Source: Acidimicrobiaceae bacterium (GTDB lineage Bacteria; Actinomycetota; Acidimicrobiia; Acidimicrobiales; Aldehydirespiratoraceae). Taken from it: a stretch of DNA of 44,610 nucleotides. The stretch covers positions 1 to 44,610 of the forward strand of contig VYBO01000037.1 of the NCBI GenBank assembly GCA_009844405.1, given 5' to 3'. The position numbers and the translations under genes are program-made. The notes beneath the pieces were generated by a model. That model saw nothing but the letters and a program-made list of their open reading frames with translations. It had not been told where the DNA came from and made no database searches. Shown piece after piece: positions 39,975 to 44,610 of this stretch (within the stretch, counting starts at the first letter, position 1; each line of letters starts with the position of its first letter).

Positions 39975-40850
39975 ATGTCTGAGGCCGGGTCCGTGCCCGC
40001 TGTCGGGGTGGTCGGCCTCGGCGTGATGGGCGGGGCGATGGCCCGGCACATCCGCGCCGCGGGACACGATGTGGCCGGCTACGACATCGTCGGCAGCCGA
40101 GCGGAGGCGTGCGGGGTCCGCTCCGCCGCCTCCCCGGCGGAGATGGCCGCCGAGGTCGATGTGGTCGTGTTCTCCCTGCCGTCCGTCGAGTCGCTCCGTG
40201 AGGCCAGCCGGGCGGTGGCGTCGGCCCGAAAGGCTGGGCTGGTGGTGGTGGAGACGGGCACCTTCGGGATCGAGGCCAAGCAGGAGGCGAGGACCGTCCT
40301 GGAGGCCGCCGGCGCGGCAGTTCTCGACGCACCCCTCAGCGGCACGGGCCTGCAAGCTGCTGACGCCACCCTGATCGTCTACGCCAGCGGTGACCGGGAC
40401 GCGTTCGCAGTGGCTGAGCCGATCCTGGGCCACATCGGTCGGCGGACCTTCTACCTGGGCGAGTTCGGCAACGGCTCGCGCATGAAGTTCGTGGCCAACC
40501 TGCTGGTGTCGGTGCACACGCTCGCCGCGGCCGAGGCTCACCGGCTCGGCGCGGCCAGCGGCCTCGATCCCGAAGTTGTCCAGGAGGTGATCGGCGCGGG
40601 CGTCGGATCGTCGAAGATCTTCGACATCAGGGGGCCGATGATGGCATCGGGGACCTACGAGCCGCCCTCGGCCCGCCTGGCCATCATCCGGAAGGACTCC
40701 GAGATCATCGCGGCGCACGCCCGGGCAGTGGGTGCGCTCACCCCGCTTCTCGATGCCGCCCTGCCGCAGTACCGGGCAGCCATGGACCGGGGTCTGGGCG
40801 ACCTCGACGCCGCGGTGCTCCACCGGCACCTCGCCGAGACATCACCGTGA
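39975..40850 (+). CDS. NAD-binding 3-hydroxyisobutyrate dehydrogenase-like protein
   Basis: A 291-residue beta-hydroxyacid dehydrogenase: GVVGLGVMGGAMA near the N-terminus, the substrate segment DAPLSGTGLQAADATLIVYA, and the catalytic Lys in GNGSRMKFVANLL. It is a different subgroup from the one at 3903. The start is ATG 39975; a GTG at 39963 is in frame and possible, neither having a strong ribosome site. Its TGA overlaps the GTG of the next M24 gene (GTGA, 40847-40850), so the two are translated together. Substrate unknown. Confidence 0.9.
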   Translation: MSEAGSVPAVGVVGLGVMGGAMARHIRAAGHDVAGYDIVGSRAEACGVRSAASPAEMAAEVDVVVFSLPSVESLREASRAVASARKAGLVVVETGTFGIEAKQEARTVLEAAGAAVLDAPLSGTGLQAADATLIVYASGDRDAFAVAEPILGHIGRRTFYLGEFGNGSRMKFVANLLVSVHTLAAAEAHRLGAASGLDPEVVQEVIGAGVGSSKIFDIRGPMMASGTYEPPSARLAIIRKDSEIIAAHARAVGALTPLLDAALPQYRAAMDRGLGDLDAAVLHRHLAETSP

Positions 40851-42085
40851 GCACGCCCGGCTCGCTGGGGGGCTACGCCAAGGGACCCTTCTCGGTCGAT
40901 TGGGAGGAACGCTACGACATGGCCCGCCTGCGGCGCGACCGGGTAGCGGCCGCCCAGCGGGAGCTGGCCGAGGCCGGTGCGGACGGGCTGATGGTGTGGA
41001 AGGACGAGAACGTCCGGTATCTCACCTCGCTGAGGGCGCAGCTGATAGCGGGCAAGACCATGGCGCTCAACGGCGCCCTGCTGCAGTCGGGCGAGGAGCC
41101 CGTTCTGCTGTGCTCGGGCGGGGAGATCGACAAGGCCCGGGCCGGAATGGACTGGATCGCGGAGGCTCACGCCATCCCCATCATGGAGCAGGCGGAGCTG
41201 GTCGACGGCTTCGTGCGCGGCATCCTGCGGCCCATCCTCGTCGAGCGGGGCCTCGACAGCGGCCGGCTGGGGGTTGACGCGGCCAGCGTCTCGTTCATCG
41301 AGGCGCTGAGGGCTCACCTGCCCGAGGTCGAGGTGATCGACGGCGACACCATCATGCAGCGGGCCCGGCTCATCAAGACCGACGTGGAGATAGCCATCAT
41401 CGAGGAGGCCTGCGCCATCGGCGACGCCGTCACCCAGCGGGCGCTCGACGAGACGCGAGCCGGGCGCCGCGAGCTGGAGGTGGCCGGCGACGCCATGCAG
41501 ACGCTCTTCCACCTCGGCGGCGAGATGGCCCACGTGATCACCCCGTTCGTCGCCTCCGGCGAGCACATGTCGCCGCCGCACCGGCTGGCCACCGACAAGC
41601 TGATGCGCAATCACGACCTCTGCTTCATCGACATCGGCGCCATGTGGAACGGCTACTTCGCCGACATCGGCCGCACCACGGTCGTAGGCCGGCCCAGCCG
41701 CCGCCAGCGGGAGATCTACACCGCGGTCCACGAGGGGCTCAAGGCCGGCATCGACAAGATGCGTCCGGGCCTGACCAACGCCGACGCGGCGGATGCGGTC
41801 GTCTCCAAGATCGGAGAGCACGGACTGGCCGAGCACCTGTTCAGCCTGTTCATCGGCCACGGGATCGGGGTGGGCGCCAACGAGCCGCCCTACATCGGCG
41901 AGAGCATGCCCGGAGCCACCGTGTGCGAGTTCGAGCCCAACATGGTGTTCGCGGTCGAGCCGCTGGTGTGGGTGCCCGAAGTCCCGGGCGGGGGCGGCGT
42001 GCGTATCGAGGACATGGTGCTGGTCACCGAGGGCGAGCCCCGGGTGCTGTCGAGGGTCGAGTACGAGGAGAGTCTGCTGCTGTGA
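40847..42085 (+). CDS. M24-family metallopeptidase (Xaa-Pro aminopeptidase-like)
   Basis: A 412-residue protein with creatinase-like N-terminal domain (ENVRYLTSLRA) and a complete M24 catalytic domain: Asp262 (FIDIGAMW), Asp273 (YFADIGRT), His338 (GHGIGVG), Glu371 (AVEPLVW) and Glu388 (VRIEDMV). All five ligands of the dinuclear metal site are present, so it is likely an active aminopeptidase P/prolidase or a related hydrolase. Possible substrates are proline peptides or an amide intermediate of the local pathway. The GTG overlaps the previous gene by 4 nt. It ends 36 nt before a Gfo/Idh gene. Confidence 0.92.
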   Translation: MSTPGSLGGYAKGPFSVDWEERYDMARLRRDRVAAAQRELAEAGADGLMVWKDENVRYLTSLRAQLIAGKTMALNGALLQSGEEPVLLCSGGEIDKARAGMDWIAEAHAIPIMEQAELVDGFVRGILRPILVERGLDSGRLGVDAASVSFIEALRAHLPEVEVIDGDTIMQRARLIKTDVEIAIIEEACAIGDAVTQRALDETRAGRRELEVAGDAMQTLFHLGGEMAHVITPFVASGEHMSPPHRLATDKLMRNHDLCFIDIGAMWNGYFADIGRTTVVGRPSRRQREIYTAVHEGLKAGIDKMRPGLTNADAADAVVSKIGEHGLAEHLFSLFIGHGIGVGANEPPYIGESMPGATVCEFEPNMVFAVEPLVWVPEVPGGGGVRIEDMVLVTEGEPRVLSRVEYEESLLL

Positions 42086-42121
42086 GAAACGGAGGTTCAG
42101 AAATGGGCAGAGAGGTCAGCA

Positions 42122-43114
42122 ATGAGCGATAGGAAGGTTCGGCTGGGTCTGGTCGGGCTCGGCTGGTGGGGGGGCGAGCTGGCGGCCGCGGCCCGGCGAT
42201 CGGGTGTGGCAGAGGTCGTGGCGTGCCACGCCCGGACTGCGGACGCCCGGGAGGACTTCGCCCAGCGGGTCGGCTGCCGGGCGGTGGGCTCGGTGCAGGA
42301 GATGCTGGCCGCCGACGATGTGGAGGGGGTGATGCTGGCCACGCCCCACAGCGTCCACGCCGACCAGGTCTGCGAGGCCGCCGACGCCGGCAAGCATGTG
42401 CTGGTCGAGAAGCCGTTCACCCTCACCGCCGGAGAGGGGCGTCGGGCCGTGGCCGCCGCCGAGGGGGCCGGGATCGTGCTGATGGTGGGCTACCAGAGGC
42501 GGCGCCAGGCCGCGAACCGCCGCATTCGCCAGATGCTCGACCACGGCGAGTTGGGCACGGTGCTGGTGGCATCGTCCATGTTCAACGTGTCCCACGGCTA
42601 TCCGGCTACCTGGCGGGCCAACGGGACGGAGACCCCGCTGGGCGGGATGACGGGGCTCGGCGTTCACATGATCGACACCTACCACTACCTGCTCGGCCCG
42701 ATAGCGGTGGTCAGTGCCTTCAGCCGCAGCGTCCTGCCCGCCCAGCCCCTGGACCACGCGACCGGGCTCATGTTCGAGTTCGAGTCGGGGGCGGTCGGAA
42801 CCCTCCTCACCACTCACTTCGTGCCGGGCGCGGTCGACGTCAGCGTGCATGGCACCTCGGCGGCCGCATTCAACCGCCGCGACGGCGCCAGCCTGCTGGT
42901 GCAGGCCAAGGGCGACACCGTCCCCACCGAGGTGGACCTGGCCCCCAACGACCCGCTGGTCGATCAGGTTGCCGCCTTCGCGGCCGCTATCGCCGGCGGC
43001 GCTCCCGTCGAGACCGACGGCCGGGTCGGCCTGGCGGTGACAGAGGTACTCCAAGCCGCGGTAGCCAGCGCCGAGAGGCGCCAGCCGGTTCAGGTCGCCG
43101 AGTTCGCGGCCTGA
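42122..43114 (+). CDS. Gfo/Idh/MocA-family oxidoreductase
   Basis: A 330-residue oxidoreductase, shorter than the other three of this family in the window. It has LGLVGLGWWGGELA (8-21), the lysine motif LVEKPFTL and LGVHMIDTYHYLLGP with the His of the active site. GAGAGGTC lies about 4-11 nt before the ATG. It is the last gene of the M24/dehydrogenase run and the final catabolic gene before the tRNA cluster. The closest role is oxidation of a polyol or hydroxy acid; the substrate is not identifiable. Confidence 0.92.
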   Translation: MSDRKVRLGLVGLGWWGGELAAAARRSGVAEVVACHARTADAREDFAQRVGCRAVGSVQEMLAADDVEGVMLATPHSVHADQVCEAADAGKHVLVEKPFTLTAGEGRRAVAAAEGAGIVLMVGYQRRRQAANRRIRQMLDHGELGTVLVASSMFNVSHGYPATWRANGTETPLGGMTGLGVHMIDTYHYLLGPIAVVSAFSRSVLPAQPLDHATGLMFEFESGAVGTLLTTHFVPGAVDVSVHGTSAAAFNRRDGASLLVQAKGDTVPTEVDLAPNDPLVDQVAAFAAAIAGGAPVETDGRVGLAVTEVLQAAVASAERRQPVQVAEFAA

Positions 43115-43185
43115 CTAGCCTGCGGGCGGTTGGGATAGACCCGGCGGTGTGGCATCATGGCTGACCGGCGCCCCGGCGCCGGCAC

Positions 43186-43258
43186 GCTCCCTTAGCTCAG
43201 CCGGCAGAGCGTCTCCATGGTAAGGAGAAGGTCGTCAGTTCGATTCTGACAGGGAGCT
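43186..43258 (+). tRNA. tRNA-Thr (anticodon GGT)
   Basis: A 73-nt cloverleaf: acceptor GCTCCCT/AGGGAGC, D arm GCTC/GAGC, anticodon stem TCTCC/GGAGA with loop ATGGTAA (anticodon GGT), T arm GTCAG/CTGAC with TTCGATT loop, discriminator T. CCA is not encoded. Confidence 0.97.
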
Positions 43259-43286
43259 CGGCGCAGGCGCCCGTCCTGCCCTTCCC

Positions 43287-43360
43287 GGCGACGTAGCTCA
43301 GTTGGCAAGAGCGCTCGACTCATAATCGAGAGGTCGACAGTTCGAGTCTGTCCGTCGCTA
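43287..43360 (+). tRNA. tRNA-Met (anticodon CAT)
   Basis: A 74-nt cloverleaf: acceptor GGCGACG/CGTCGCT (with a terminal G-T pair), D arm GCTC/GAGC, anticodon stem CTCGA/TCGAG with loop CTCATAA, T arm GACAG/CTGTC with TTCGAGT, discriminator A. The anticodon stem lacks the three G-C pairs of initiator tRNA, so it is the elongator type. It lies 28 nt after tRNA-Thr. Confidence 0.96.
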
Positions 43361-43423
43361 CATGGAGCGCTGCACCCTTGGGGCACACCGTCGCTGCATG
43401 GAACATGCCGCTGGGGGACTGTT

Positions 43424-44074
43424 GTGACGGCATCGCCCCGGCGCCGCCTGCGAGCCGTCGAGGAGCCGTCGCGTAACGTCGGCGGCGATAGCGAGTCTCA
43501 GTCCACGACGGACATGGCCGCTCTCGTCGAGCTGGCCAAGTCCGGCGACCGGGAGGCGTTCGACCGGCTCGTGCGCATCACTCACTCCGACGCGTACGCG
43601 CTGGCCGTGCGCCTCACGGGCAGCACGGAGGATGCTCGAGACGTGGTTCAAGAGGCGTATCTGAGGGCCTACAAGGGCGTCGGCCGCTTCCGCGGCGACG
43701 CGCTGTTCAGCACTTGGCTCTATCGCATCGTGGCCAATTGCGCGACCACCCACCTCAGCCGCCGCCGCCGCCACCGCCACGACCATCTCGGCGCCCACGA
43801 CGACGTGATCGACACCCGGCCCGACCACGATCCGGTCCTTCAAGGCGACCTGGCGGACCTGCGCGAGAGCCTCGACGCCGCCATCCGGGAGCTTCCGGCC
43901 CGGCTGCGCTCGGTCGTGGTGCTGCGGGACATGTACGACCTTCCCCATGAGGCGATCGCCGCAGAACTGGGCGTCTCTGTGACCGCGGCCAAGGTGCGCC
44001 TGCACCGGGCCCGCCGCCGCCTGCGCGAGCAGGTTCTGCCCATGCCCGGAGAGGAACCGGATCGTGACGAGTGA
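43424..44074 (+). CDS. ECF-type RNA polymerase sigma factor
   Basis: A 216-residue extracytoplasmic-function sigma factor. Region 2 runs from about 45 to 112 (LTGSTEDARDVVQEAYLRAY, then FRGDALFSTWLYRIVANC) and region 4 from about 150 to 205 (LPARLRSVVVLRDMYDLPHE, then IAAELGVSVTAAKVRLHRAR). The 30 N-terminal residues are polar. The start is GTG with GGGGGA upstream. The next gene overlaps its 3' end by 11 nt and encodes a likely anti-sigma factor, so the sigma factor is probably held inactive until a signal frees it. Confidence 0.93.
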   Translation: MTASPRRRLRAVEEPSRNVGGDSESQSTTDMAALVELAKSGDREAFDRLVRITHSDAYALAVRLTGSTEDARDVVQEAYLRAYKGVGRFRGDALFSTWLYRIVANCATTHLSRRRRHRHDHLGAHDDVIDTRPDHDPVLQGDLADLRESLDAAIRELPARLRSVVVLRDMYDLPHEAIAAELGVSVTAAKVRLHRARRRLREQVLPMPGEEPDRDE

Positions 44075-44459
44075 ACCAGGCGCCCCGGCAGGCGGCGCCA
44101 TGACCCATCTGCGCCGACATTGTGAGTCGGTCAGCGACGCGATGGCGGCGGCCGCGGGCGACGACCGCGCCTTCGGGCCCGCGGAGCTCGACCATCTGGA
44201 GTCCTGCCTGCGGTGCCGGGTGGAGCTGTCGCGGTACCGGCGCCTGATGGACGCCATGTGCCTGCTGCGCGAGACCTCGGCGCCCGAGGACGCCCGGCTG
44301 GAGTCGCAGATCCTGGTGCATCTTGACCGGTACGGGCATCGCTGGGCCTGGGAGCGCAAGCCCCGGGTCGCCGCGACCGTCGCCGCCGGAGCCGCGGCCG
44401 CGGCCGGCGTCCTAGCGTTCACCGCCCGGCATCGCCGCGCCGCCAGACTGGCCTCGTAG
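44064..44459 (+). CDS. Anti-sigma factor, zinc-finger type, single-span
   Basis: A 131-residue protein with HLESCLRC, the HxxxCxxC motif of zinc-containing anti-sigma domains, near residues 44-51, and an Ala/Val-rich membrane helix close to the C-terminus (VAATVAAGAAAAAGVLAF). It starts at GTG 44064, inside the sigma factor gene, and would anchor the sigma factor at the membrane. Typical family members are longer; the outer domain here is only about ten residues, so the sensed signal may come through another protein or the zinc site. Confidence 0.8.
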   Translation: MTSEPGAPAGGAMTHLRRHCESVSDAMAAAAGDDRAFGPAELDHLESCLRCRVELSRYRRLMDAMCLLRETSAPEDARLESQILVHLDRYGHRWAWERKPRVAATVAAGAAAAAGVLAFTARHRRAARLAS

Positions 44460-44538
44460 CTCGGGCGGAGCCGCGGCGTCCGGCGGGCCCGCCCGTAGCC
44501 GTTCGCGGCCCTGCGCTGGTAGCCTTTCGGGGCTGCTG

Positions 44539-44610
44539 AGGGGCGTGGCTCAATCGGCAGAGCACCGGTCTCCAAAACCGGCGGTTGGGGGTTCGAGTCC
44601 CTCCGCCCCT
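44539..44610 (+). tRNA. tRNA-Trp (anticodon CCA), missing last base at window edge
   Basis: Acceptor AGGGGCG/CGCCCCT, D arm GCTC/GAGC, anticodon stem CCGGT/ACCGG with loop CTCCAAA (anticodon CCA) and a T arm with GTTCGAGTC. The acceptor stem closes exactly at the end of the window, so only the discriminator base lies outside. In actinobacteria this gene usually precedes secE and nusG. Confidence 0.95.

Noticed and set aside
43186..43360. tRNA genes as phage or island attachment sites
   Set aside because: No integrase gene and no duplicated tRNA 3' end was seen in the window.
1..44610. CRISPR array, insertion sequence or rRNA
   Set aside because: No regularly spaced repeats, transposase-like protein, terminal inverted repeats or rRNA sequence was recognised.

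Overview
The window is GC-rich bacterial DNA with tightly packed genes, many GTG/TTG starts, frequent ATGA/GTGA stop-start overlaps, an ECF sigma/anti-sigma pair and tRNA genes without an encoded CCA. This fits an actinobacterium, and the enzyme repertoire suggests a metabolically versatile soil, marine or host-associated lineage such as Acidimicrobiia. The lineage is an inference; no rRNA or other phylogenetic marker is present. No transposase, phage gene or CRISPR array was seen.

Layout. 1-7666: sugar-acid/semialdehyde-type catabolism (two aldehyde dehydrogenases, an SDR, a hydroxyisobutyrate-dehydrogenase-like enzyme, an enolase-superfamily enzyme, a fumarylacetoacetate-hydrolase-family enzyme) plus a short CinA-like gene. 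7667-10275: a small accessory patch with a DUF6036 nucleotidyltransferase and its partner (toxin-antitoxin-like), a pilin-like membrane protein and a DUF2442 protein. 10276-27650: the main catabolic block, with three Gfo/Idh/MocA oxidoreductases, two ACMSD-like amidohydrolases, a pyrone-lactonase-like hydrolase, a MenB/BadI-like crotonase, two class III CoA-transferases, a carboxymuconolactone-decarboxylase-like protein, a CitE-like lyase, a cyclase-family hydrolase, an acyl-CoA dehydrogenase, a two-subunit MaoC-type hydratase and two MFS permeases. 27647-32812: a NitT/TauT-type ABC importer with two different ATPases, two permeases and a lipoprotein binding protein carrying a long Ala-rich tether. 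32826-43114: a zinc alcohol dehydrogenase, a GntR/FCD regulator, a third ACMSD-like amidohydrolase, a DRE-TIM (homocitrate/isopropylmalate synthase-like) enzyme, two M24-fold proteins (one with a substituted metal ligand), a compact PEP-synthase-like protein, a second hydroxyisobutyrate-dehydrogenase-like enzyme and a fourth Gfo/Idh protein. 43186-44610: tRNA-Thr, tRNA-Met, ECF sigma factor, anti-sigma factor, tRNA-Trp (cut by the window edge).

How it may work together. The strongest hidden signal is an AT-rich operator-like element with the core ATATATGAT, seen five times (near 5933, 13652, 15899, 23156 and 35703). Each copy lies just upstream of a catabolic operon, and one copy is a perfect 16-bp palindrome. 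Together they would place most of the catabolic operons under one regulator; the GntR/FCD protein at 33905 is the obvious candidate. The enzymes could form a CoA-dependent route that imports an organic acid (ABC and MFS), activates it by CoA transfer, dehydrogenates and hydrates it (acyl-CoA dehydrogenase, MaoC pair), cleaves a ring or C-C bond (MenB/BadI-like, CitE-like, ACMSD-like, pyrone-lactonase-like) and oxidises the aldehyde products. The substrate cannot be read from the sequence. Several enzymes have changed active sites (crotonase, one M24 protein, the cyclase), so a pathway not matching a textbook one is plausible.
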